Position numbers and translations under genes: made by a program. From Candidatus Accumulibacter vicinus (GTDB lineage Bacteria > Pseudomonadota > Gammaproteobacteria > Burkholderiales > Rhodocyclaceae): DNA of 17,768 bases. The notes under the pieces are model-generated. The model did not search any database. It had not been told where the DNA came from and was given only the letters and a program-made list of their open reading frames with translations. Shown one piece after another: positions 7,693 to 14,695 of the stretch (the first letter of the stretch is position 1; each line of letters starts with the position of its first letter). The DNA lies in the NCBI GenBank assembly GCA_002425405.1, contig DIME01000081.1, positions 33,578-51,345 on the forward strand, given 5' to 3'.

Positions 7693-8217
7693 AAGCGACC
7701 CGTTCGCACGCCGGCGATCACCGGCTTGACGGCCTTCGAGGCCGTGGCGGGGCACGGCAGTTTTTCCTGGGCGGCCGACGAGTTTTCGGTGACGCAGAGC
7801 GCGGTCAGCCATCGCATCAGCCAGCTCGAGTCGCAGCTCGGCGTGACGCTGTTGATGCGGATCGGCCACGCGGTGACGCTGACGCCCAAAGGCCGCGAAC
7901 TGCTGCCCTACGTGCGCGACGGCGTCGCGAAGGTCTCCGCCGCCGGCAAGCCGACCGTGCGGCCGAGTCTTGCACCGGCGGTCGCGTTGAACTGGCTGAT
8001 CCAGCGCCTGCATCCGGACATCCACATCGACGTCCTGGTCGAGCGACAACTGCGCGATGGCACGCTGGTCAAGCTGTTCGGCCTCGAGTTGCCTTCCGAG
8101 TGATCCTACTTCGTGGCCACGCCGGTGGGCGTGCCCAGATCCGAATCGCAACAGGCCGTCCTCGACTGGCTGATGGCGATGCGCGTGCAGATGGACGATG
8201 CGACGCCCAAGGACTGA
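7690..8217 (+). pseudogene. LysR/GcvA-type transcriptional regulator remnant
   Basis: The N-terminal winged helix-turn-helix is clear: LTAFEAVAGHGSFSWAADEF, VTQSAVSHRISQLESQLGV and LTPKGRELL. After about 90 residues the sequence jumps to PSLAPAVALNWLIQRL and then to the family's C-terminal tail (LRDGTLVKLFGLELPSE), so about half of the effector domain is missing. A TGA at 8101-8103 interrupts the same frame. Reading through it gives SYFVATPVGVPRSE ... AVLDWLMAMR and a natural stop at 8215-8217. At the start, GTGAAAGCG appears to carry one A too many for GTG-AAG-CGA (MKRPVRTP), so the original start is out of frame and only a TTG at 7726 remains. Four lesions together make this a clear pseudogene. 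The intact gene would have been about 300 residues and likely controlled the permease in front of it. Confidence 0.87.
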
Positions 8218-8358
8218 GAGCTTGTGAATAAATCTACTGCACCCGCCGATCGCCGCGTTGCCCGGTGCTCGCTCCTCGCCATACTCCGTGTACTGTCTCG
8301 TCGCTGCGCGCCGGGCGCCTTGCGCTCGACGGGCTCGCTACGATTTCTTCACAAGCTC
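8218..8358. repeat. MITE-like 141-bp element with imperfect terminal inverted repeats
   Basis: The left end GAGCTTGTGAATAAATC (8218-8234) and the right end GATTTCTTCACAAGCTC (8342-8358) are reverse complements with one mismatch in 17. Weaker pairing continues inward. TGA lies immediately outside both ends, a possible 3-bp target duplication. No protein is encoded on either strand. It lies directly after the LysR remnant's final stop. It resembles small non-autonomous elements or structured intergenic repeats; I cannot name the parent transposon. Confidence 0.6.
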
Positions 8359-8624
8359 TGAGGCGTCGATGTCCGCGCCGCGCCCGCTCGCTGCTGCGGG
8401 AACCGCCGGCGGCGTCAGGCGGGATCAGCCTGGCTTTGCTTGTGCGGCCACCTTGATCGCGGCGATGGTCCTTCCCTTGTAGCCCCAGGCCTGATCGCCC
8501 ACGATAAGGAAGCGTCGGCGAGGCGGGGTGAAATCGCCTCAAGCCGCTCATGAAAATCCCTCATCAGCGGCCGAGTCGTTTCCGGAGGGCTTCGCTGGAA
8601 CGCATGCATCCCCTGCGCTTCCAC
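8359..8624. other. Stretch without an assignable gene
   Basis: No complete gene is visible between the MITE-like element and the PhzF-family stop. On the minus strand, about 8430-8545, a short frame of roughly 37 residues reads FLIVGDQAWGYKGRTIAAIK and ends in a stop. It looks like the tail of a protein, but a stop lies just upstream of it and I do not recognise the family. Confidence 0.4.
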
Positions 8625-9512
8625 CTATGGACCAAGGGCTTCGACCCGCAAGGTACCCGGATCCAGAAACCCGTGGGCGACAGGCCAGACCTCTCCGCTG
8701 ACGAGGAGTCCGCCGCGTTCGTCGCGGATGACCCGGATCCTGCTTGGGCGACCGGCAAAACGCCCCTGTGCAAGCTCGACCGGCAAGTTCGGATCGGCAA
8801 GGCCGAGGCTGAAGAGGTACGCTGCCGCCGGGCCGGCGGCACTGCCGGTCGCGACATCCTCGACCCGACCCAGGTTGTCCCAGGTCCTGAGCTCGCGGCC
8901 GGCAACATCAAGCACAAAGACGAACTTCGCACCATGCACGGAAAGTAGCGCTTCCAGATCCGTGCCGCTGATCGCCGCCCACGCGAGCGCTTCAGGGCGA
9001 ACCGGAACGACGAGGTAGGGCAGGCCCGTTGAAATAACCACCGCCGGAAATCCGGCAGTGAGATCGCCGGATTCCAGGCCGAGCCTCGACAGGATCGGCG
9101 CCAACTCGGCCGAGGCGATGGCGGTACCGAAGATCGCCGGCCCCTGATTCATTTCGGCCAGGTAGTGGCCGTCCATCTTCTTGGTGTTGACCGGTACGTC
9201 CCCGGACGGAAGTTTCAGAATCCAAGAACTCGTTTCGGCCTCCGGCGTCTGGGTGCGGTGAAGCACCGCAGCGGCCCCGAGCACCGGGTGACCGGCGAAC
9301 GGAAGTTCCTCTTCCACTGTAAACACACGAGCACAGGCGCCAGTCGACGTGACCTCCGAAAGAAAGATGGACTCGAACTGCTTCATCTCCTGGGTCAGGC
9401 CTTGCATGATCGGCGCCGACCAGCCGTCCGTGAACAGGAAGACTGCCAGGCCGTTTCCGGTCAACGGGCGCGTCGCGAAGACATCAACTTGAAAGAAATC
9501 CGGGACGGTCAT
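8625..9512 (-). CDS. PhzF-family phenazine biosynthesis-like / isomerase protein
   Basis: This 295-residue protein has the duplicated diaminopimelate epimerase fold of the PhzF family. It carries VDVFATRPLTGNGLAVF at the N-terminus, the conserved acidic residue in MKQFESIFL, the first-half signature LPFAGHPVLGAAAVLH and the second-half signature EDVATGSAAGPAAAYLF. True PhzF isomerises trans-2,3-dihydro-3-hydroxyanthranilate, but most family members in non-phenazine bacteria have unknown substrates and no phz genes are seen nearby. Call it a PhzF-like isomerase rather than a phenazine enzyme. I chose the ATG at 9512 over a TTG at 9548 because homology starts right after it, though no strong ribosome site is visible. 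It is a single gene of usual length, between a MITE-like element and an IS remnant. Confidence 0.92.
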   Translation of the reverse strand: MTVPDFFQVDVFATRPLTGNGLAVFLFTDGWSAPIMQGLTQEMKQFESIFLSEVTSTGACARVFTVEEELPFAGHPVLGAAAVLHRTQTPEAETSSWILKLPSGDVPVNTKKMDGHYLAEMNQGPAIFGTAIASAELAPILSRLGLESGDLTAGFPAVVISTGLPYLVVPVRPEALAWAAISGTDLEALLSVHGAKFVFVLDVAGRELRTWDNLGRVEDVATGSAAGPAAAYLFSLGLADPNLPVELAQGRFAGRPSRIRVIRDERGGLLVSGEVWPVAHGFLDPGTLRVEALGP

Positions 9513-9625
9513 GGGGAATGGAGGTCTTGGTGCGTTGGGATACGTCAATGCCAGGTCACGGTCAGACAGACCCGGGAACGTCCGGGTTCAGCCAACATGC
9601 GGATACGACCGCATCGAAGGTCTGG

Positions 9626-9880
9626 AATGCCACAGCTGGATCTTTCCACGCTGACGCGGCAATACGCTGGGCGCGGCTCGAAAGCCTACCACCCGGCGAC
9701 CCTGCTGGCGATTCTGGTCTATGGCTACGCCACGGGTATCTTCTCCAGCCGCAGGCTGGAGCAGGCGACCTACGACTCAGTGGCCTTTCGCTTCATCGCT
9801 GGCGGCCATGGCCGCGGCCAAGGCCAAGATTGCCGCCCGGGCCGAGGAGCGCTACCCCTGTCGGAAGAACTGAAAATCAA
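9626..9880 (+). pseudogene. IS1182-type transposase remnant
   Basis: From about 9626 the plus strand encodes the DUF772-type N-terminal region of IS1182-like transposases: LDLSTLTRQYAGRGSKAYHP, ATLLAILVYGYATGIFSSRR and YDSVAFRFIA. Near 9805 homology breaks and a different frame gives AAMAAAKAKIAARAEERY, which belongs about 100 residues further on in this family. An internal deletion with frameshift has therefore occurred, and a stop follows soon after. The catalytic DDE part is gone. The remnant ends about 50 bases before the tRNA-Asn promoter. No terminal repeats were found. Confidence 0.8.
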
Positions 9881-9928
9881 GGGGTTACGAGCAGAACAAA
9901 TTTACCCTGGCAAAAAGCCAAGTGAATG

Positions 9929-9957
9929 TTGACGAACCGGCTGCTAGTGGCTAAACT
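9929..9957 (+). promoter_or_regulatory. Promoter of tRNA-Asn
   Basis: TTGACG (9929-9934) and TAAACT (9952-9957) are separated by exactly 17 bases. The -10 hexamer ends 14 bases before the mature tRNA 5' end. This is a good sigma70-type promoter and the best in the window. Confidence 0.8.
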
Positions 9958-9971
9958 GCCCGCCTGCGTGT

Positions 9972-10047
9972 TCCTCGATAGCTCAGTCGGTAGAGCGTCG
10001 GACTGTTAATCCGTAGGTCCCTGGTTCGAGCCCAGGTCGGGGAGCCA
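9972..10047 (+). tRNA. tRNA-Asn (anticodon GUU)
   Basis: A 76-base cloverleaf. The acceptor arm TCCTCGA pairs with TCGGGGA (one T-G wobble). The D arm is GCTC/GAGC around AGTCGGTA. The anticodon loop CTGTTAA carries GTT at 10005-10007, and the T arm CCTGG/CCAGG closes TTCGAGC. Discriminator G and a genome-encoded CCA complete the 3' end. The first pair of the anticodon stem is T-T. The gene decodes AAC/AAU. It stands alone with its own promoter and terminator. tRNA genes are common integration sites, and phage-like sequence lies just downstream. Confidence 0.97.
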
Positions 10048-10063
10048 ATAATCAATGAGTTAC

Positions 10064-10135
10064 GTGCTATTTAGCACTCTGTCAGGCTAATAAAACGGCG
10101 TTTGGCAAATATATTTGCCCTGTTGAATATGCCGT
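10064..10135. repeat. AT-rich tract with nested palindromes
   Basis: Just after the tRNA, GTGCTA-TT-TAGCAC (10064-10077) is a perfect hairpin. GGCAAATATATTTGCC (10104-10119) is a perfect 16-base palindrome, framed by ACGGC (10095-10099) and GCCGT (10131-10135). The base composition is much more AT-rich than the rest of the window, suggesting foreign, perhaps phage, origin. Confidence 0.6.
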
Positions 10136-10141
10136 AATACT

Positions 10142-10171
10142 ATCCCCCTTTGAATCTGGGGGATTGTTTTT
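10142..10171 (+). terminator. Intrinsic terminator downstream of tRNA-Asn
   Basis: ATCCCCC (10142-10148) pairs perfectly with GGGGGAT (10158-10164) across a 9-base loop, followed by TGTTTTT. The T-run is on the plus strand only, so it serves transcription coming from the tRNA. Confidence 0.85.
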
Positions 10172-10177
10172 CTATCC

Positions 10178-10201
10178 AAAGACGCCTGCGCGGGGCTTTT
10201 T
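10178..10201. terminator. Possible weak second terminator
   Basis: AAAG ... CGCCTGCGCGGGGC followed by TTTTT can form an imperfect hairpin between the tRNA terminator and the convergent phage-like fragment. Several mismatches make this a weak call. Confidence 0.3.
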
Positions 10202-10205
10202 CTAG

Positions 10206-10787
10206 TCATTCCCGGACGCCCTCTAGTCCGGCATGATCATCGGTGCGCCTGGGTACTTGGTTAACCATCGAATCGAACCACTGCCCCGTGTGCGCCCCTC
10301 GAGCGATCCGGCCGAACAGTTCCGCCGTTGGCCCCGCAGCGCCCTCCAGACCACTGCCGCCGTGCCGGATTGACTGCCCCATGTCGGCGAAGAACTGCCC
10401 TCGACCCGCGTGGCCGGCGCGCGACCAGGCGTGTTCCATATGATCCAGAATGCCCCAGTTGTTCTTGTAACTGGTATCGGTCAAGGTCAGCGTGTCACGC
10501 AGCCCGTCCGCCGCGAGCATCCACGGCATGGCCAGAACCGCCGGAACGAGCGGGAAAGCGTTACCGAGCTTGTACTCCTTGATGCCTCGGTCAAGTACGA
10601 ACTTAGCGTGGGCGAAGGTGAAGCGCTTCATCTGAGCCAGCAAGGCGAAGCGCGGATCGTTCATCCACATCGGATTGCTGCCGGCGTCCGGATGTGCCAT
10701 CGCCTCGTTCACGTACTGTGAAATGGCGCGCGCGACTCGGTCGCTGCTGACGTTGGCAACGTCGATGAACAGGTCTGCTCGTGCCAC
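10206..10787 (-). CDS. C-terminal fragment of a large phage (PLxRFG/polyvalent-type) protein
   Basis: The frame of 193 residues from a GTG at 10787 resembles the end of very large phage or prophage proteins annotated as PLxRFG-domain or large polyvalent proteins. Features that suggest this are AISQYVNEAMAHPDAGSNP, the MWMNDPRFALLAQMKRFTFA stretch, a hydrophobic segment (FPLVPAVLAMPWMLAADGL), and a glycine-rich tail with GPTAELFGRIARGA. Such proteins usually exceed a thousand residues, so nearly all of it is missing. The upstream frame is open as non-coding-looking sequence, and no other phage gene follows. It lies convergent to tRNA-Asn. The best reading is a prophage relic and the start is arbitrary. 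The family call is from memory of its style and is only moderately sure. Confidence 0.5.
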   Translation of the reverse strand: MARADLFIDVANVSSDRVARAISQYVNEAMAHPDAGSNPMWMNDPRFALLAQMKRFTFAHAKFVLDRGIKEYKLGNAFPLVPAVLAMPWMLAADGLRDTLTLTDTSYKNNWGILDHMEHAWSRAGHAGRGQFFADMGQSIRHGGSGLEGAAGPTAELFGRIARGAHTGQWFDSMVNQVPRRTDDHAGLEGVRE

Positions 10788-10921
10788 AATCGCCCATCGA
10801 ACGTTTCCGGCGGCACGACGATGCTGGCCTCGGCGGCGCCGGCGACGGAGCTGTTGCTGGAGCGGCAGGCCTGGTCAGTACCGCCACCCGATTCGCGAGG
10901 CATGAAGCGGGCCACCCCGAT

Positions 10922-11563
10922 CTACAACAGACCCTCGCTCATCGCCTTCAGCACCGCCCGGGTACGGTCCCGTACCCCCAGTTTCGCCAGAATGCTCGAG
11001 ACATGGTTCTTGATGGTGCCTTCCGAAGTGCCCTGGGCGCGGGCGATCTCCTTGTTGCTCCAGCCCCCGGCCATGAGCCGCAGGATCTCGCTTTCCCGCC
11101 GTGTGAGCACTTCGGAAGGCAGGCCGTCGGCAGCGGCGGCGGAAGTCTCGGCGGACATGTCCTTCGCCCGCTGCGTGAAAGCCGGCTGGAACAGACTTTC
11201 GCCGCGGGCGACGCGGCGCACCGCGTCGGCCAGCCGCTCGGGCGAAATGTCCTTGAGCAGAAAACCCTTGGCGCCGGCCCGCATGCCGTCGAACAGAGCC
11301 TCGTCGTCGTCGAAGGTGGTCAGCAGCAACACGGGCGGCAGGCATTTCCGCGCCGCCAGCGCTTGGATGACGCCGATCCCCGAGAGCTTGGGCAGACGCA
11401 CATCGAGCAGCACCAGGTCGGGCCGTTCGCGGGCGATGAGTTCCACCGCCTCCTGGCCGTCCGCCGCTTGAGCCACCACGCGGATGTCCTCGTTCAGTTC
11501 CAACAGGCCGTGAATGCCCGCCCGCACCAGGGTCTGGTCGTCCACCAGGATGAGCCGGATCAT
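10922..11563 (-). CDS. NarL/FixJ-family response regulator
   Basis: A 213-residue transcription factor. The receiver domain occupies residues 1-120: acidic pair D8/D9, phospho-acceptor D54 in LVLLDVRLPKLSG, the T in LLLTTFDDDE, and the conserved lysine in GFLLKDISPE. A linker rich in alanine and serine leads to a LuxR-type helix-turn-helix, LTRRESEILRLMAGGWSNKE then GTIKNHVSSILAKLGVRDRT. Its ATG (11561-11563) overlaps the TGA of the kinase gene in ATGA, so the two are translationally coupled. Phosphorylation by the kinase should allow DNA binding. The perfect dyad at 12787-12825 in the control region is the natural candidate target. The original 3' flank ends at a phage-like fragment. Confidence 0.95.
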   Translation of the reverse strand: MIRLILVDDQTLVRAGIHGLLELNEDIRVVAQAADGQEAVELIARERPDLVLLDVRLPKLSGIGVIQALAARKCLPPVLLLTTFDDDEALFDGMRAGAKGFLLKDISPERLADAVRRVARGESLFQPAFTQRAKDMSAETSAAAADGLPSEVLTRRESEILRLMAGGWSNKEIARAQGTSEGTIKNHVSSILAKLGVRDRTRAVLKAMSEGLL

Positions 11564-12750
11564 GGGCCTTCCCTGTCGATCGGCACCCGGATGTCGATCT
11601 GGAAACCCTCGCCCGGAGCGGAGACGAAAGTCATGTCGCCACCCAGCGCCGCTATCCGCTCGGCCATGCCGGTCAGGCCGTGGCCAGCCCGCGGGCAGGC
11701 GACACCGCGTCCGTCGTCGCGGATGCGCAGCCCGAGATCGCCGTTGGTCCGACCCAGAGTGATGCGCAGGTGGCGGGCATCGGCATGGCACAAGGCATTG
11801 TTCACGGCTTCCTGGATACAGCGGTAGAGGATCTGCTTCAAGTCCGCGGGGAGGAACGCCAGCTCATCGGCCAGTTCCGCGGCCACCTCCACGTGCAGTT
11901 CCGGCTCGGGAATCGCCGTCCGCAAGTCCGCCAGCGCCTGGACCAGGTCCACGTCCTGCCTTTCCCGCAGCCTGCCTACGACCACGCGGACTTCCTCCAG
12001 CAACTGGCGGGCGATGGCGGCGGCGTTGGCGACGTGGGAGGGACGGGCGGGCTCCGCCACGCGCTGCGCCAGGTCCAGTTGCAGCTTCAGGGCGACCAGG
12101 TGGTGGCCCGCCGTGTCGTGGAGTTCCCGGGCGATGTGCAGACGCTCCTCCAGGCGGCTGGCCTCCGCCAGGGCGCGCTGGGCGGCCACCAACTCGCCAT
12201 TCAGCCGGGCCAGTTCCCGCTGGCCGCGTGACTCGCCGGCGGCGAACCAGCCGGCGCAGAAGGCGAAGAACTGCCAGGCCAGCACGGACAACAGGGTGAC
12301 CGCGAAGGCGGTTTCGGCGGGGCGTGCCTGCAGCGCAGTGAGGCCTTCGAACACGCCGCTGTGGGCGAGCAGCAGGGACCACAGCACCATGACCACGGTC
12401 TGGCCGGCCAACCATTGCAGACTGCGCCGGGACGCCAGGACCAGGGGCGCCTCGGCGGCGACGATGTACATCAGATCGGTGGCGATCAGCAGGCCGCTCA
12501 CGGCCTGGACGAGCAGCAGGAGCAGACGGTGTCGGCTGTCGCCATCGGCGGGAATGGCCCGCATGTTGAGCCAGAAGCAGATGGCGAATACCGCCAGCAG
12601 GCCGAACACCAGCCCCTGCACGGCCAGGTAGGCGAGCCGAGGGACACCCGGTAGCGGTGGCCACGCCGAGGCCGCCTGGCTCACTCCCACGAGCAGCCAG
12701 ACGGAGAGACCGGCGAAGCGCAGCAGGGATTCGGTACGTGGGCGGATCAT
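11560..12750 (-). CDS. DesK/NarX-type sensor histidine kinase (HisKA_3)
   Basis: A 396-residue membrane kinase. Five hydrophobic segments (about residues 12-32, 40-62, 75-97, 112-130, 147-172) form the sensor part, with almost no periplasmic loop, so it probably senses the membrane itself or a small membrane-bound signal. A coiled stretch rich in E, R and A (175-203) leads to the HisKA_3 dimerisation helix with H211 in RELHDTAGHHL. The ATPase domain shows the N box QEAVNNALCH, IRDDGRGV and GHGLTGMAERIAALGG. The ATG at 12750 is preferred over an in-frame upstream start at 12825 because the latter lies inside the dyad. The gene is divergent from the serine-hydrolase operon and overlaps the regulator gene by ATGA. 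Confidence 0.94.
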   Translation of the reverse strand: MIRPRTESLLRFAGLSVWLLVGVSQAASAWPPLPGVPRLAYLAVQGLVFGLLAVFAICFWLNMRAIPADGDSRHRLLLLLVQAVSGLLIATDLMYIVAAEAPLVLASRRSLQWLAGQTVVMVLWSLLLAHSGVFEGLTALQARPAETAFAVTLLSVLAWQFFAFCAGWFAAGESRGQRELARLNGELVAAQRALAEASRLEERLHIARELHDTAGHHLVALKLQLDLAQRVAEPARPSHVANAAAIARQLLEEVRVVVGRLRERQDVDLVQALADLRTAIPEPELHVEVAAELADELAFLPADLKQILYRCIQEAVNNALCHADARHLRITLGRTNGDLGLRIRDDGRGVACPRAGHGLTGMAERIAALGGDMTFVSAPGEGFQIDIRVPIDREGP

Positions 12751-12786
12751 GGCCGCCAGTCTACCGAAAAGCCGGTGCCCGACCAG

Positions 12787-12825
12787 GTGCCGGAAGTCAT
12801 CCCTGGCGCCCATGACTTCCGGCAC
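12787..12825. promoter_or_regulatory. Perfect 14-bp dyad in the divergent control region
   Basis: GTGCCGGAAGTCAT (12787-12800) and ATGACTTCCGGCAC (12812-12825) are exact reverse complements around an 11-base centre that contains GGCGCC. The dyad sits 37 bases upstream of the kinase ATG and 58 bases upstream of the serine-hydrolase ATG. It has no T-run, so it is more likely a binding site for the adjacent NarL-type regulator, or an mRNA hairpin, than a terminator. Confidence 0.6.
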
Positions 12826-12883
12826 ATGCGCCGCTCAGGCCTGGCGTGGGAGAGTGGCGGCGTCGCCAGCGAAGGAGAAAGAC

Positions 12884-14692
12884 ATGCCGCACCGATTCGC
12901 CATCCTGCTTGTGCTGCTCGCCGCTCTATCCGGCTGCGGCGAAGATGAACCCGTGCGCCTCGAACGAGGCGACCAAGACAAGGTGGCGGCCATCCTGGCT
13001 AGCGAGATCGAGACCTTGCTGCGCAAGCGGGATATCGCCGGGCTGAGTATCGCCCTGATCGACGATCAGCGCATCGTCTGGGCCAAAGGCTTCGGCATCG
13101 CCGACCGTGCCAGCGGCCGGCCCGCGACGCCGCAAACGCTTTACCGGGCCGGTTCTCTCGCCAAGGTGTTCACCTGCCTGCTGCTCCTGAAAATGCGGGA
13201 CGAGGGTCAATTGGGCCTCGACCAGACGCTCGCCGAAGTCCTGCCCGGCTTCGCCATGAAGACGCCGTTCCCGGAGGCCGCGCCCCTGACCCTGCGTGCG
13301 CTGGCGGCCCACCACGGCGGCCTGCCAGGCGACCAGTTCCGGGGCATGTGGGCGCGGCAGCCGGGAACCCTCGCCGGCCTGCTCCGCGAACTCGAGCAGG
13401 AGTTCCTCGCCGCGCCGCCACAAAGCCAGTACCGCTACTCCAACCTGGGCTTCTCCGTCCTCGGCCGCGCCCTCGAAGCGCGCGCCGGACAAGCCTTCGA
13501 AGCGCTCATCGAGCGCGATCTGCTGCTGGCCATGGGCATGCCCCGATCACGTTTCTCCGCCGCCCGTCCGGAGGGGCAGGATGTCGCTACGGGTCATGGC
13601 GGGCAAGCGGCATGGCCGTGGCTCGCGCTGCGCGACACGCCCGCCGGCGGACTGACGACTTCCGTGTGGGAACTGGCCCAGCTTCCCAAGCTCATCTTCG
13701 CCGGCGGCCTGAGCGACGGGCGGCGAGTCGTTTCGCCGGCCAGCATCCGCGACAGCCTGGAGCCGCAGTTCCCTGGCCTGGCCCTGGATTTCGGCCACCG
13801 CGTCGGGCTGCCCTGGATGCTCTCGGGAGTGCGCACCTCCGCCGGCGATGCGGTGGTCTGGCACGACGGCTTCGCGCCGCCATTCAATGCCTCGCTGGTC
13901 ATGCTGCCGCGCGACAAGCTGGCGGTCGTCGTGCTCGCCAACAGCGAGGGTGCCCGGCCCTTCGTCCTGCCCCTGGCCACCCGCGCCTTGAGCCTGCTGC
14001 AGACCGCCAAGACGGGCGGCATCCACCAGTTTCCGTCACCGCCGAAGAGTCAGACCATTCCGGCAACACGACAGCAGATGGAAGGGTACGCCGGCGACTA
14101 TGTCGTGGTCGGTCAAAGACTGACTTTGCGGGCGGTGGACGGCGGCTTGCGCAGCCGATTCCGGGGGCAGGATTTCGAGCTGCGACCCACCGCGGCCGGC
14201 CATTTCATCCTGCAGACGCGGCTGCTGGGCCTCTTCGGCGTGACCCTGCCCGACCTCGGAATCGCACTGCCGGAACCAGGTTCGGACGCGCCGGGCAGGC
14301 TGACCGGCCTGCCCGCACCGATCCCCGTTACCCGCCTGCCCGCGGCCGTCATTTCCCCAGCCTGGCAGAATCGCCTCGGAGAGTGCCAGGTGGATGACGA
14401 CGGAGAGTACTTCCGCGTCGATGCCTGTGCTCTGGAACGGGAAGGCCAGCATCTGCTGCTGCGGGTCGGCGCCACGAACGCCTTCACCGGCCAGACCGAG
14501 CAACAGGCGATCCCGCTGCTTCCGGACAATGACCGGCGGGCGCGCGTGCCCGGCCACGGGCCCAACGAGGGCTACGTGCTCCCGGTCGACGGCGAACCCG
14601 GGCGGGAGTCGCTCCGCTATTCCGGTTTCCGCATCCGTCTGTCCTCCGCCGGCGCCCGGCCCGGGCAGGATTTCCCGACCGCAAAGGAGTGA
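12884..14692 (+). CDS. Lipoprotein serine hydrolase, class C beta-lactamase / PBP fold
   Basis: A 602-residue exported lipoprotein. The signal peptide ends in a lipobox (LAALSGC, lipidated Cys18). The beta-lactamase-family domain (about residues 35-400) has the catalytic S91-L-A-K94, the second motif Y185-S-N187, and HDG in VVWHDGFAPPF in place of the KTG-type third motif. That combination fits D-aminopeptidase/esterase/PBP4*-like members as well as AmpC-like enzymes, so a true beta-lactamase is not proved. A further region of about 180 residues has beta-rich sequence like the C-terminal barrel domains of this family. GAAGGAG lies 6 bases before the ATG; an upstream open frame is rejected because it lacks a signal. 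The next gene starts 3 bases after its stop, so they form an operon. Probably anchored in the envelope facing the periplasm. Confidence 0.93.
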   Translation: MPHRFAILLVLLAALSGCGEDEPVRLERGDQDKVAAILASEIETLLRKRDIAGLSIALIDDQRIVWAKGFGIADRASGRPATPQTLYRAGSLAKVFTCLLLLKMRDEGQLGLDQTLAEVLPGFAMKTPFPEAAPLTLRALAAHHGGLPGDQFRGMWARQPGTLAGLLRELEQEFLAAPPQSQYRYSNLGFSVLGRALEARAGQAFEALIERDLLLAMGMPRSRFSAARPEGQDVATGHGGQAAWPWLALRDTPAGGLTTSVWELAQLPKLIFAGGLSDGRRVVSPASIRDSLEPQFPGLALDFGHRVGLPWMLSGVRTSAGDAVVWHDGFAPPFNASLVMLPRDKLAVVVLANSEGARPFVLPLATRALSLLQTAKTGGIHQFPSPPKSQTIPATRQQMEGYAGDYVVVGQRLTLRAVDGGLRSRFRGQDFELRPTAAGHFILQTRLLGLFGVTLPDLGIALPEPGSDAPGRLTGLPAPIPVTRLPAAVISPAWQNRLGECQVDDDGEYFRVDACALEREGQHLLLRVGATNAFTGQTEQQAIPLLPDNDRRARVPGHGPNEGYVLPVDGEPGRESLRYSGFRIRLSSAGARPGQDFPTAKE

Positions 14693-14695
14693 AGC

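Noticed and set aside
6883..8151. 422-residue minus-strand frame across the permease and LysR remnant
   Set aside because: Antisense shadow with low-complexity R/H/Q/G composition; the permease on the other strand has clear family motifs.
6774..8231. 485-residue plus-strand frame
   Set aside because: Out-of-frame shadow of the TauE/SafE and LysR sequences, arginine-rich and without motifs.
8625..9512. Phenazine biosynthesis cluster
   Set aside because: Only a PhzF-family protein is present; no other phz genes. Most family members are not phenazine enzymes.
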